Source of the DNA: CAVOKN01 sp963696505 | GTDB taxonomy: Bacteria > Pseudomonadota > Gammaproteobacteria > Burkholderiales > Rhodocyclaceae | DNA length: 64,000 bases | Assembly (NCBI GenBank): GCA_963696505.1 | Contig: CAVOKN010000017.1 | Span: 62,001-126,000, forward strand | Direction of reading: 5' to 3' | The notes under the pieces: generated by a model | Told to the model about the DNA's origin: nothing | Databases searched by the model: none | Seen by the model: the letters and a program-made list of their open reading frames with translations, nothing else | Translations under genes and position numbers: made by a program | Shown: positions 44,892-54,295 of the stretch, piece by piece | How the letters are laid out: each line of letters opens with the position of its first letter | Numbering within the stretch: position 1 is the first letter of the stretch

Positions 44892-45749
44892 CTAGCGCAG
44901 CTTTTCCAGAATCCCGTCGAGTTGGTCCAGGCTGGCGAAGCGGATGGCGAGCTGCCCCGCACCCTTGCGGTTGGCGGCGATCGTCACCTGCGCGCCGAGT
45001 CGGTCCGACAGCTCCTCCTCCAGCCGCTGCAGGTCGCGGCTCTTGGGCTGCACAGCTTTCTTCTGCGGCGGGTTGAGTTCCCGCGCCGCCATGCGCTCCG
45101 CCTCCCGCACCGAATGGCCGCGGGCGACGATGCGGGTGGCGAGCGCCGTCTGCTCGCCCATTTCCAGGGGCAGCAGCGCCCGGGCATGGCCCATGTCGAG
45201 CTTGCCCTGCATCAGCAATTCCTGCACCGGCGGCGCGAGTTGCAGCAGGCGCAGCAGGTTGGAGGCGGCGGGGCGGGAACGGCCCACCGCGTCGGCGGCC
45301 TGCTGGTGGGTCATGCCGAATTCGTCGATCAGGCGCTGGAGGCCGGCGGCCTCTTCCAGCGGATTGAGGTTTTCGCGCTGGATGTTTTCGATCAGCGACA
45401 TGGCCAGCGCCGACTCGTCGGGAATCTCGCGCACCAGAGCCGGCACCTCGCTCAAGCCGGCGATGCGTGCCGCGCGCCAGCGTCGCTCGCCGGCGATGAT
45501 CTCGTAGCGATCCTCGCCGTTCACGCTTTCCACAGGACGCACCAGGATAGGCTGCATGATGCCCTGCGCCTTGATCGAGGCGGCCAAATCGTTGAGCGAC
45601 TCCGCATCCATGCGGGTGCGTGGCTGGTATTTGCCGGGTTGCAGGCGGTCGATGGCCAGGTTGTCCTGGCGTTGCGGCTCGGCGCCGGAGTCGCCGGCCA
45701 GCAGCGCATCGAGGCCGCGGCCCAGGCCTTTCATTTTGGGTGGTGCCAT
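44892..45749 (-). CDS. parB: Chromosome-partitioning protein ParB
   Basis: CTP-dependent DNA clamp that loads at parS and spreads. The 285 residues start MAPPKMKGLGRGLDALLAG. The N-domain CTP motif is in EIIAGERRWRAARIAGL, and the helix-turn-helix lies in MTHQQAADAVGRSRPAASNLLRLL. Two parS sites lie at 55.5 and 56.3 kb. It follows parA by 32 bp. Confidence 0.96.
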   Translation of the reverse strand: MAPPKMKGLGRGLDALLAGDSGAEPQRQDNLAIDRLQPGKYQPRTRMDAESLNDLAASIKAQGIMQPILVRPVESVNGEDRYEIIAGERRWRAARIAGLSEVPALVREIPDESALAMSLIENIQRENLNPLEEAAGLQRLIDEFGMTHQQAADAVGRSRPAASNLLRLLQLAPPVQELLMQGKLDMGHARALLPLEMGEQTALATRIVARGHSVREAERMAARELNPPQKKAVQPKSRDLQRLEEELSDRLGAQVTIAANRKGAGQLAIRFASLDQLDGILEKLR

Positions 45750-45781
45750 GGACGTTGTATCAGAGTGAGGATGGACGGCGA

Positions 45782-46552
45782 TCAGAGCGTGCGCACACGC
45801 TCGATCATTTCATGCGCAAACGCCAGATAAGCCTGCGACCCCTTGGCTGCGCGATCGAACACCACGCCCGGCATACCGTAGCTAGGCGCCTCGGCCAGCC
45901 GCACGTTGCGCGGGACGATGGCCTTGAACACCTTTTCGCCGAAGTGCTGTTCGAGCTGCGCTGAAACCTGCTGTCCCAGCGTGTTGCGCGGGTCGAACAT
46001 GACGCGCAGCAGGCCGATGATCTTCAGATCGCGGTTGAGGTTGGCGTGCACCTTCTTGATGGTGTTCACCAGATCGGACAGGCCTTCCAGTGCGAAGTAC
46101 TCGCATTGCATCGGGATGATCACGCCGTGTGCGGCGCAGAGCCCGTTCAGGGTCAGCATCGACAGCGAGGGCGGGCAGTCGATGATGACGAAGTCGTAAT
46201 CGCCGGCGTGGGGCAGCAGCGCTTCCTTGAGCCGCAGTTCGCGTCGCGCAAGTTCCACCATTTCCACTTCGGCGCCGGCCAGGTCGCGGTTGGCGGGCAG
46301 GATGTCGTATTTTGCGTGGGGCGAGGGCTGGCGCCCCTGGTCTACTGTCGCCAAGCCGACCAGCACCTGATAGACGGAGCGGCCGAGGCTGCGCTTGTCG
46401 ATGCCGCTGCCCATGGTGGCGTTTCCCTGTGGGTCGAGATCGACCAGCAGCACGCGCTGGCCGGCGGCGCCCAGCGAGGCGGCGAGGTTGACCGCGGTGG
46501 TGGTCTTGCCCACCCCGCCTTTCTGGTTGGCGACGGCGAAGATCTTGCTCAT
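45782..46552 (-). CDS. parA: Chromosome-partitioning ATPase ParA (Soj)
   Basis: Deviant Walker ATPase of 256 residues that moves ParB-parS complexes. Walker A is at NQKGGVGKTTTAVNLA (residues 8-23), A' at VDLDPQGNATMGSG and the switch at DFVIIDCPPSLSMLTLN. The start MSKIFAVANQKGG overlaps the rsmG stop by 4 bases. Confidence 0.97.
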   Translation of the reverse strand: MSKIFAVANQKGGVGKTTTAVNLAASLGAAGQRVLLVDLDPQGNATMGSGIDKRSLGRSVYQVLVGLATVDQGRQPSPHAKYDILPANRDLAGAEVEMVELARRELRLKEALLPHAGDYDFVIIDCPPSLSMLTLNGLCAAHGVIIPMQCEYFALEGLSDLVNTIKKVHANLNRDLKIIGLLRVMFDPRNTLGQQVSAQLEQHFGEKVFKAIVPRNVRLAEAPSYGMPGVVFDRAAKGSQAYLAFAHEMIERVRTL

Positions 46553-47175
46553 GGGGTTTTTCGGATCAGGACCAGGTGCCGCGCGCCCTCCACCTGGGGC
46601 ACGGCCAGCGGAATCACCTTTTCGACGACGAAGCCAGCGGGGATCTGGGCGATTTCCTCGTAGGGGTGCACCCCCTTCATGGCGGCGAAAACGCCGCCGG
46701 GGGCCAGCAGATGGGAAGTCAGCCGCAGGAACTCGGCGAGGTCGGAGAAGGCGCGGGAGGTGACGATGGCGAAGGGCTGCTCGGGCTCCCAGGTCTCGGC
46801 CCGTGCCCGCACGACCTCGACGTTGGCGAGGCCGAGTTCGATCTTCGCCTGCTGGAGGAAGGTGGCCTTCTTCTGATTGCTTTCCACCAGCGCCACGCGC
46901 CACTGCGGACGGGCGATGGCCACGGGAATGCCCGGCAGTCCGCCGCCGCTTCCGATGTCCGCCAGCGAGTCGCCAGCTAGCTGCGGCACGATCGCAAGGG
47001 AATCCAGGACGTGCTGCCCGACCATGGCGGATTCGTCCCGCACCGCCGTCAGGTTGTAGGTGCGGTTCCACTTGGCCAGCAGCGCCAGGTAGTCGAGCAG
47101 GCTGCGCTGTGCCTCCCCGGCCAGGTCGAGGCCCAGTTCGCCGAGACCGCGCCAGAGTTGCTCCGCCTGGCTCAT
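46549..47175 (-). CDS. rsmG: 16S rRNA (guanine-527 N7)-methyltransferase RsmG
   Basis: Methylates G527 of 16S rRNA; loss gives low-level streptomycin resistance in known species. The 208 residues carry the SAM site DIGSGGGLPGIPVAIARP and the RsmG segment KWNRTYNLTAVRD. It is coupled to mnmG (overlap of 4 bases) and parA, the conserved origin-side order. Confidence 0.96.
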   Translation of the reverse strand: MSQAEQLWRGLGELGLDLAGEAQRSLLDYLALLAKWNRTYNLTAVRDESAMVGQHVLDSLAIVPQLAGDSLADIGSGGGLPGIPVAIARPQWRVALVESNQKKATFLQQAKIELGLANVEVVRARAETWEPEQPFAIVTSRAFSDLAEFLRLTSHLLAPGGVFAAMKGVHPYEEIAQIPAGFVVEKVIPLAVPQVEGARHLVLIRKTP

Positions 47176-49115
47176 GCGCGGCGCCAGATCGTGGTGTCGG
47201 CGGCAGCGTCTTCGTTGGCGGCGCCGGCGAGGGTGTTGCGGGACATCAGGCCGCGCTTGAGATGGACCAGCAGCAGCGAAATCGCCGCCGGGGTCACGCC
47301 CTGGATGCGCGAGGCCTGACCAAGGGTTTCGGGCCGATGCTGGGCGAGCTTCTGCTGCACTTCGATGGACAGGCCGCGCACCGCGGCGTAGTCCAGGCCA
47401 GGCGGCAAGGGTAGGGTTTCCTGACTGCGGCTGCGCTCGACTTCGTCTTTTTGACGTTCGATATAGCCCTGATACTTGGCCTGTATCTCCACCTGTTCAA
47501 CGACTCCCGTGTCTTCAACGGGCCCGCCAGCAGTTGTCAAACTCATCAGTGAGCGATAACTCACATCGGGCCGGCGCAGCAGATCGAAGAGAAGGTATTC
47601 CCGCTCCAGGGCCTTGCCCAGCACCGCCTCGGCCTGGGCCGCCTCCACCACCCGCGGACTGACCCAGGTGGCCTTGAGGCGCTCGGTCTCGCGAACGATG
47701 GCGTCGCGCTTGCGGCAGAAGACGTCCCAGCGAGCGTCATCCACCAGCCCCAAACCGCGGCCGATATCCGTCAGCCGCAGGTCGGCGTTGTCCTCCCGCA
47801 GGCTCAGGCGGTACTCGGCGCGGGAGGTGAACATGCGGTAGGGCTCGCTCACGCCGCGGGTGATGAGGTCATCCACCAGCACGCCGAGGTAGGCCTCGTC
47901 GCGGCGCGGGCACCAGCCCGCTTCGCCGCGGGCGTGGCGTGCAGCGTTGATGCCGGCGAGCAGGCCCTGGGCCGCCGCCTCCTCGTAGCCGGTGGTGCCG
48001 TTGATCTGACCGGCACAGAACAGGCCTGCGATGGCCCTGGTTTCGAGCGAGGACTTGAGGCCGCGCGGATCGTAGTAGTCGTACTCGATGGCGTAGCCCG
48101 GGCGCAGGATGTGGGCGTTCTCCAGCCCGCGGATGGAGCGCACCAGGGCAAGCTGGATATCGAAGGGCAGGCTGGTCGAGATGCCGTTGGGATAGATCTC
48201 GTGCGTGTGCAGACCCTCCGGTTCGAGGAAGACGTTGTGACTGGTCTTGCCGGCGAAGCGGTGGATCTTGTCCTCGATCGAAGGGCAGTAGCGCGGGCCT
48301 ATGCCTTCGATGACGCCGGTAAACATGGGCGAGCGGTCCAGCCCGCCGCGGATGATGTCGTGGGTGCGCTCGTTGGTCTGGGTGATCCAGCAGGGCAATT
48401 GCGCCGGGTGCTGCGCGGCGCGGCCGAGGAAGGAGAACACGGGCACCGGGTCGTCGCCGGGCTGTACCGTCATCACGGAAAAGTCGATGCTGCGGGCGTC
48501 GAGCCGCGGCGGCGTGCCGGTCTTGAGGCGGCCGGCGGGAAGCTGCAACTCCCTCAGGCGCTGCGCCAGCGAAATGGCCGGCGGATCGCCGGCGCGGCCG
48601 GCAGCGTAATTGCGCAGGCCCACGTGTACCAGACCGGAAAGAAAGGTGCCGGTGGTGAGCACCACCGCCGCCGCCTCGAAGCGGATACCGAGTTGCGTCA
48701 CCACGCCGCTCACCCGATCGCCCTCGACGGTGAGGTCGTCCACCGCCTGCTGGAACAGGGTGAGATTAAGCTGGTTCTCGATGCGTCCGCGGATCGCCTG
48801 GCGGTAGAGGACGCGGTCGGCCTGGGCGCGGGTGGCACGCACCGCCGGGCCCTTGCTTGAATTCAGGATGCGGAACTGGATGCCGGCCTCGTCGGTGGCT
48901 GCGGCCATCGCCCCGCCCAGGGCGTCAACCTCCTTCACCAGATGCCCCTTGCCGATGCCGCCGATGGATGGGTTGCACGACATCTGCCCCAGGGTTTCGA
49001 TGTTGTGGGTCAGCAGCAGCGTGTTCGCCCCTGCCCGCGCCGCAGCCAGCGCAGCCTCGGTCCCGGCATGGCCGCCGCCGACGACGATGACATCAAAGCG
49101 CGTTGGGAACAGCAT
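47172..49115 (-). CDS. mnmG: tRNA uridine 5-carboxymethylaminomethyl modification enzyme MnmG (GidA)
   Basis: With MnmE it forms cmnm5U at the wobble base of several tRNAs. The 647-residue flavoprotein has the FAD site VVGGGHAGTEAALAA at the N-terminus, SCNPSIGGIGKGHLVKE, and the C-terminal MnmE/tRNA-binding region (REYLLFDLLRRPDVSY...). The ATG at 49115 gives the conserved MLFPTRFDVIVVGGGH. Confidence 0.97.
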   Translation of the reverse strand: MLFPTRFDVIVVGGGHAGTEAALAAARAGANTLLLTHNIETLGQMSCNPSIGGIGKGHLVKEVDALGGAMAAATDEAGIQFRILNSSKGPAVRATRAQADRVLYRQAIRGRIENQLNLTLFQQAVDDLTVEGDRVSGVVTQLGIRFEAAAVVLTTGTFLSGLVHVGLRNYAAGRAGDPPAISLAQRLRELQLPAGRLKTGTPPRLDARSIDFSVMTVQPGDDPVPVFSFLGRAAQHPAQLPCWITQTNERTHDIIRGGLDRSPMFTGVIEGIGPRYCPSIEDKIHRFAGKTSHNVFLEPEGLHTHEIYPNGISTSLPFDIQLALVRSIRGLENAHILRPGYAIEYDYYDPRGLKSSLETRAIAGLFCAGQINGTTGYEEAAAQGLLAGINAARHARGEAGWCPRRDEAYLGVLVDDLITRGVSEPYRMFTSRAEYRLSLREDNADLRLTDIGRGLGLVDDARWDVFCRKRDAIVRETERLKATWVSPRVVEAAQAEAVLGKALEREYLLFDLLRRPDVSYRSLMSLTTAGGPVEDTGVVEQVEIQAKYQGYIERQKDEVERSRSQETLPLPPGLDYAAVRGLSIEVQQKLAQHRPETLGQASRIQGVTPAAISLLLVHLKRGLMSRNTLAGAANEDAAADTTIWRRA

Positions 49116-49340
49116 CGGGAGACGATGGGAGCACGGGGACGGCGGAAGGCGGGGAATGATACGCCAAGCCAATGCTCATTGACAGGCCGAGTCGCCGGGA
49201 GAACAGGCGCATGTGCCGCTGAGCACGGCTTTCAATTTGTTACAAACGACAACAGATTCCAACGCCGGCCTTCCCTATAGTCACGCTCAAGCACTTTGCT
49301 GAAGGCGCCCCGGGTGCCGTAATCTGACAGGAGGAAGATC

Positions 49341-49637
49341 ATGAGCGTTAACAACAAATTCGCCATCGCCGGTACCCTCGCCGCCTTGATGCTGGCCGTC
49401 GTTCCCCAGGCACAGGCCGATGGCGGACGTGGCCACTGGAAACATGGCTGGAAGCATAACCACCACGATCACTATGAACACTGGGGCCATCGACACGACC
49501 GCGTGGTCGTAATCCGTGAACCGCGCTATGTATATCGGGAGCGCGCCTATGTCGTCGACGAGCCCTACTACTACCCTGCCCGCCGCCCGTCCATAGTGCT
49601 CGGTGTGAACGTGCCGCCGCTGGTGATCGGTTTCTAA
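49341..49637 (+). CDS. Secreted His- and Tyr-rich protein
   Basis: Ninety-eight residues. AGGAGGAAG lies 5 bases before the ATG. A signal peptide ends at QAQADGG (about residue 27). The next 30 residues alternate His, Trp and Lys (GHWKHGWKHNHHDHYEHWGH), a likely metal-binding stretch, then come YVYRERAYVVDEPYYYP repeats and a hydrophobic end VPPLVIGF. I know no assigned function; metal binding in the envelope is inferred from composition. It stands between the mnmG promoter and a pseudogene. Confidence 0.75.
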   Translation: MSVNNKFAIAGTLAALMLAVVPQAQADGGRGHWKHGWKHNHHDHYEHWGHRHDRVVVIREPRYVYRERAYVVDEPYYYPARRPSIVLGVNVPPLVIGF

Positions 49638-49660
49638 GTCTGCCCAAGCAGTTGGAGGAG

Positions 49661-50617
49661 CTATGCGGAGCGATTGAGTGCGTGTTGCGCAGCGGCGAGC
49701 CGCCAAGCGCCCCGCTGGAAGTCCTCGGGTCGGTCTCGGCCTTGGGTAACTCGCCCCGGGGCCTTGACCAGAGGATAGGTCAGGGCCTGGGCGAGGTAGG
49801 CCGGTAACGCTGCTGTCTCCTCCGCCCCGAGGGGCCGGACACGGCGGTACCCGCGGAGCAACGCCGGGGCGCTGCCCACAGCCAGGGCCCCATCGCCGGC
49901 ACGGCACTTGGCGAAGGACGCCAGCGCGATGGCTACATCCTCCACCAACGGGTCCGCGGCGGGCGCTGTCCATGGCGAGCAAAGCGGCCACTCTCCCCTC
50001 GCGGTAGAGCAGGCTGGAAGTGCGGCAGGCGCCGTCGATCACCGGCGGCGCCTGCCGCGTACGCAATTCCGGAAGCGTCTCCCGGAGCCCGTCAAGCACG
50101 CAGCGGCAGCGCCGCGGGATGGAAGTCAGTCCCTGTGAGACGGCGTCCGGATCGATCCGATTCAGTTCCTCCATGGCAAGGGCGCTGGGGTCCTCCTCAG
50201 GCGAAGCGAACGCAGCGTCCCAATCCGCCACCGCGTCGTGGAAGCGCGCCAGCACCTCGCCTGCAAGGAGCGCCGCCTCCCTGCGATCAGGCGGGGGTCC
50301 GGTGGTGGCAAAGCGGCACCGGGTCCACAGTCGGCCGCCGGCTTGCGCCTAGCGTTCGCCATCGACGGTCGCGACGGCCTCGGCAACGGGAACGCCCTTC
50401 GCCGAAAGCCGGGCGATCAGGTCGAGTTCGAAGGCCAGTGCCCCGGCGGTATTGCCCTCCCGCAGCCGGCGCAGGACAAAGTCACCGCGTGCGCAGACCA
50501 CCGAAAGCTATCGTTGGTCCGCCCCGCAGTCAGCGGGCGCAGGATGCTCCGGTGGCCCAGGGTCCAGGCGGCCACCGCGTCCTCGAATCCCGGAAGGTCG
50601 ATTCCAGGTTCTGTCAC
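49661..50617 (-). pseudogene. Aminoglycoside phosphotransferase-like gene, degenerate
   Basis: Remnant of an APH/choline-kinase-type phosphotransferase of about 315 codons. It starts with GTG (MTEPGIDLPGFEDAVAAW), shifts frame near 50490, has an in-frame TAG at 50349-50351 and shifts again near 49956. The usual catalytic HGD.H..N appears as DGACRTSSLLY and the DFD metal site as AMD, so the active site is also lost, which argues for real decay, not only errors. C-terminal helices ALASFAKCRAGDGALAVG and PAYLAQALTYPLV remain recognisable. Adjacent to livF, but unrelated in function. Confidence 0.7.
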
Positions 50618-50622
50618 GAAAG

Positions 50623-51369
50623 TCAGCCTCCGGCGGGCGCCTGCCGCCCACCAAGGCCGAGATAGCTTTCGATCACCTTGGGGTCGTCCGCCAGCTTCAG
50701 CGCCGGGCCTTCGAGGACGATTTCGCCGGTTTCCAGCACGTAGCCGTGGTCGGCCACCTGCAAAGCGGCGCGCGCGTTCTGCTCAACCAGCAGGATGGCC
50801 ACACCGGTGCGTCGCAGGTCGGCGATGACGTGAAAGATCTCGCGCACGATCAACGGAGCCAGACCCAGGCTCGGTTCATCCAGCATCAGCAGCCTGGGCC
50901 TGGCCATCAGGGCGCGGCCCACCGCGAGCATCTGGCGCTCGCCGCCCGAGAGCGTCCCGGCCAACTGGTCGCGCCGCTCCTTGAGCCGGGGGAAGATGCG
51001 GAAAACGTCGTCCAGCTTGGCGTCGCGCTCGACGTGGCCGGCGCGGCGGCGCTGGAAAGCGCCGAGGATCAGGTTGTCTTCGACGCTCATCTCGCCGAAG
51101 AGCTCGCGCTTTTCGGGCACCAGCGTCATGCCGCGGGCGACGCGCTGCTCCACTTCGGCATCGCGGGCGTTCTGGCCGAGGAAGGCGATGCTGCCGCGGG
51201 ACGGCAGCAGACCCATGATGGCCGACAGCAGGGTGGTCTTGCCGGCGCCGTTGGGGCCGATCACGGTGACGATCTGTCCCTCGCCCACGGTCAGATTGAC
51301 GCCGTGCAGGGCCTCGACTTTGCCGTAGGCGACGCCGAGGTCGCGGACGTCGAGGATGGGTGCGGCCAT
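50623..51369 (-). CDS. livF: Branched-chain amino acid ABC transporter ATPase LivF
   Basis: Cytoplasmic ATPase of 248 residues. Walker A GPNGAGKTTLL, signature LSGGERQMLAVGRAL, Walker B LLMLDEPSLGLAP, as in LivF. The ATG at 51369 begins directly beside the livMG stop. It works with the fused permease-ATPase and livH. Confidence 0.95.
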   Translation of the reverse strand: MAAPILDVRDLGVAYGKVEALHGVNLTVGEGQIVTVIGPNGAGKTTLLSAIMGLLPSRGSIAFLGQNARDAEVEQRVARGMTLVPEKRELFGEMSVEDNLILGAFQRRRAGHVERDAKLDDVFRIFPRLKERRDQLAGTLSGGERQMLAVGRALMARPRLLMLDEPSLGLAPLIVREIFHVIADLRRTGVAILLVEQNARAALQVADHGYVLETGEIVLEGPALKLADDPKVIESYLGLGGRQAPAGG

Positions 51370-51370
51370 C

Positions 51371-53182
51371 TCAGTCGACTCCGCCAAGGTAGGCTTCGAG
51401 TACCGCCGGATCCTCCTGCACCTCGCGCGGCAGCCCCTCGGCGATCTTCTCGCCGAAGTCCATCACCACCACCCGATCCACCAGTCCCATGACGAAATCC
51501 ATGTCGTGCTCGACCAGCAGTATGCCCATGCCCTCGGCGCGCAGCTTGCGCAGCAGTTCGGCGAGGGACTGCTTCTCCAGGTAGCGCAGGCCGGCGGCAG
51601 GCTCGTCCAGCAGCAGCAAGCAGGGGTCGGCGCACAGCGCCCGAGCGATCTCCAGGAGGCGTTGTTGTCCCAGCGCAAGGCTTCCTGCGGCTTCCAGCAT
51701 GTGGGCACCCAGTCCCACGCGCTCGATCTGGCGCGCCGCCTCCGCCATCAGACGCGCCTCCTCGCGTCGCTCCAGTCGCCACGAGGCGAGGAGCACACCG
51801 TGCCTTCCGCGCAGATGGGCGCCGATTGCGACGTTCTCCAGCACGCTCATCGTCGGCAGCAGCCTGACGTGCTGGAAGCTGCGGCTCATGCCGCGGCGCG
51901 CGATCTCCCGCGCCGGCAGGCCATCGATACGCTCGCCCAGGAAGCGGACTTCGCCGGAAGTGAGCGGCAGCACACCGGAGATCAGGTTGAACAGCGTGCT
52001 TTTGCCGGCGCCGTTGGGACCGATCAGCGCCAGAATCTCCCCGGCCCGGACCTGGATACTCATGTCGTCGTTGGCCACCAGGCCGCCAAACTCCTTGCGT
52101 GCATGCCTCACTTCAAGAAGCTGTGTGGCCGGCGCCGGTGCCGGCCGGCGCGGCAGGGGCTCGGCGGGTTTGGGCGCCTGGCGCCGCGCGCTCCAGGGAA
52201 CGAAGCGCAGCACGATGGGCCAGATGCCGTCCCGTGCGTGCTGGAGCACCAGCACCATCATCAGGCCGAAGAAGATCACCTCGAAGTTGCCGCTCTGGCC
52301 GAACAGGCTGGGCAGCATGTCCTGTAGCCACTGCTTGAGCACGGTGATGAGCCCGGCGCCGACCAGGGCACCCCAAACGTGGCCTGCACCGCCCACGACC
52401 GCCATGAACAGGTATTCGATGCCGATATGCAGACCGAAGGGCGTGGGGTTGATGAAACGCTGAAGGTGGGCGTAGAGCCAACCGGACACGCAGGCGTAGA
52501 GGGCGGCAATAAGAAAGATGATGGTCTTGGAGCGGGCAGTATCCACGCCCATGGCCTCCGCCATCACGCCGCCACCCTTCAGCGCCCGGATCGACCGGCC
52601 GACCCGCGAGTCGAGCAGGTTCCGGGTGGCCACCATGGTACAGAGCAAGACCAACCAGATCAGGTAGAAGAAGTCGCGGCCGCTCGCCAGTTTCCAGCCC
52701 AGGATCTCCAGCACCGGGATGCCGGTGATGCCGGTGTGGCCGCCGAGGAACTGAAGATTGCCGAACAGGTAGTAGAGGCTGATGCCCCAGGCGATGGTAC
52801 CCAGCGGGAGATAGTGCCCCGACAGGCGCAGCGTGATGAGCCCCAGCAGCAGGGCCACCGCTGCCGTCAGCAGCATCCCTGCCGGAAGCGCTAGCCAGGG
52901 AGAAAGGGCATGGGCGGTGGTGAGATAGCCGGTGGTGTAGGCACCCAGGCCGACGAAGGCCGCCTGACCAAAGGATGTGAGGCCACCGATTCCGGTCAGC
53001 AGCACCAGCCCAAGGGCGACGATCGCGTACAGACCGATGTAATTGAGCAGGGTGACGTAGAACTCGGGCAGTACCAGGGGTGCAGCCGCCAGCAGAGGCA
53101 GGCCGACGGCGGCGACGGCCAAGGGCAGGAAGCGTGGAAGCGTGCCAGACTGAGGCGCAGCCACGTCACTCTTCCTCGACAT
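51371..53182 (-). CDS. Fused LivM permease-LivG ATPase
   Basis: One chain of 603 residues with two parts: residues 1-335 are a membrane permease with about eight helices (LivM type, including the signature AMGVDTARSKTIIFLIAAL), then a short Pro/Ala-rich linker (RRQAPKPAEPLPRRPAPAPA) and a LivG ATPase (Walker A GPNGAGKSTL near 378, signature LALGQQRLLEIAR, Walker B LLLLDEPAAGL). Such fusions occur in several betaproteobacteria. It overlaps livH by 17 bases. Confidence 0.94.
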   Translation of the reverse strand: MSRKSDVAAPQSGTLPRFLPLAVAAVGLPLLAAAPLVLPEFYVTLLNYIGLYAIVALGLVLLTGIGGLTSFGQAAFVGLGAYTTGYLTTAHALSPWLALPAGMLLTAAVALLLGLITLRLSGHYLPLGTIAWGISLYYLFGNLQFLGGHTGITGIPVLEILGWKLASGRDFFYLIWLVLLCTMVATRNLLDSRVGRSIRALKGGGVMAEAMGVDTARSKTIIFLIAALYACVSGWLYAHLQRFINPTPFGLHIGIEYLFMAVVGGAGHVWGALVGAGLITVLKQWLQDMLPSLFGQSGNFEVIFFGLMMVLVLQHARDGIWPIVLRFVPWSARRQAPKPAEPLPRRPAPAPATQLLEVRHARKEFGGLVANDDMSIQVRAGEILALIGPNGAGKSTLFNLISGVLPLTSGEVRFLGERIDGLPAREIARRGMSRSFQHVRLLPTMSVLENVAIGAHLRGRHGVLLASWRLERREEARLMAEAARQIERVGLGAHMLEAAGSLALGQQRLLEIARALCADPCLLLLDEPAAGLRYLEKQSLAELLRKLRAEGMGILLVEHDMDFVMGLVDRVVVMDFGEKIAEGLPREVQEDPAVLEAYLGGVD

Positions 53183-54200
53183 GATGGGTCGTGAGGGAAC
53201 GCCAGACCAGGACCGGAATGATCAGCGTGAACACGATCACTTCCTTGAAGGCACTGGCCCAGAACGAGGAATACGATTCCAGCAGCCCGACCAGCACGGC
53301 ACCCGCCGCGGCCAGTGGGTAGCTGACCAGACCACCGATGATGGCACCGACGAAACCTTTCAATCCGACAAGGAAGCCGGTGTCGTAGTAGATGGTGGTA
53401 ATGGGGGCGATCAGGATACCTGAGAAGGCGCCTATCAGTGCCGCCAGCAGGAAGGAGAGCTTTCCGGCCATTACCGTGCTGATGCCCATCAGCCGTGCGC
53501 CGGTGCGGTTGATGGCGGTTGCACGGAGGGCTTTGCCGTAGAGGCTGCGACCGAAGAACTGGTAGAGGCCGACGATGAGCAGGCCGGAACAGGCGATGAC
53601 CCAGATGGTCTGGGCGCCGACAGTGATGCCGCCGATTTCGAAGCTTCCGTCGCTGAAGGCGGGCGTACGGGAACCTTCGGCGCCGAAGAACAGCAGACCG
53701 AGCCCGACCAAACCCAAGTGCACCGCCACCGATACGATGAGCAGTACGAGAACCGAGGCCTCGGCCAGCGGCTGGTAAGCAAGGCGGTAAACAATGGGCC
53801 CCAGCGGTACGACGATCGCAAGAGTCAGCGCTATCTGCGCGGCCAGCGGCCAACCCGAGGGTGCCAGCCACAGCGTGCATGCCGCCACGGCGGCGGGATA
53901 GACGAGATTCCACAGCGCAATTCGCGGCAGGCGCCACAACTGCCCTCGCCGAAGGGCAATCACACCATCCATCGCTGCCACCAGCAGGCTACTGCCGACC
54001 AGCAGCCAGACGGTGGACGGCAGCGTTCCCGCCTGGAAAGCAGCCAATGTCAGCGCACCGAAGGCGACGAACTCACCCTGGGGTATGAAGATAACCCGGG
54101 TAACGGCGAACACCAGCACCAGTGCCAGCGCGAGCAGTGCGTAGATGGCGCCGTTGGTCAGGCCATCCTGGCCAAGCAGGAGGGCTATCTGGAGATCCAT
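53166..54200 (-). CDS. livH: Branched-chain amino acid ABC transporter permease LivH
   Basis: Membrane permease of 344 residues, start at the ATG at 54200 (MDLQIALLLGQDGLTNGAIY). About eight or nine helices; the family loop LYGKALRATAINRTGARLMG is present. Separated from the binding-protein gene by a terminator-like hairpin. Confidence 0.94.
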   Translation of the reverse strand: MDLQIALLLGQDGLTNGAIYALLALALVLVFAVTRVIFIPQGEFVAFGALTLAAFQAGTLPSTVWLLVGSSLLVAAMDGVIALRRGQLWRLPRIALWNLVYPAAVAACTLWLAPSGWPLAAQIALTLAIVVPLGPIVYRLAYQPLAEASVLVLLIVSVAVHLGLVGLGLLFFGAEGSRTPAFSDGSFEIGGITVGAQTIWVIACSGLLIVGLYQFFGRSLYGKALRATAINRTGARLMGISTVMAGKLSFLLAALIGAFSGILIAPITTIYYDTGFLVGLKGFVGAIIGGLVSYPLAAAGAVLVGLLESYSSFWASAFKEVIVFTLIIPVLVWRSLTTHHVEEE

Positions 54201-54210
54201 GCTTTTACAC

Positions 54211-54238
54211 AAAAATCAGGGGCGCCACCGCGCCCCTG
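54211..54238 (-). terminator. Terminator/attenuator between livK-like and livH genes
   Basis: On the minus strand CAGGGGCGC-GGTG-GCGCCCCTG is followed by ATTTTTG. A second hairpin, CCGGCACC/GGTGCCGG, lies about 16 bases before it at 54254-54274. The arrangement would let much more binding protein than permease be made. Confidence 0.8.
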
Positions 54239-54295
54239 GGTTTGTTGCAGGTTCCGGCACCAAGGCGGTGCCGGCCATGAAGCGCATCGACGGCC

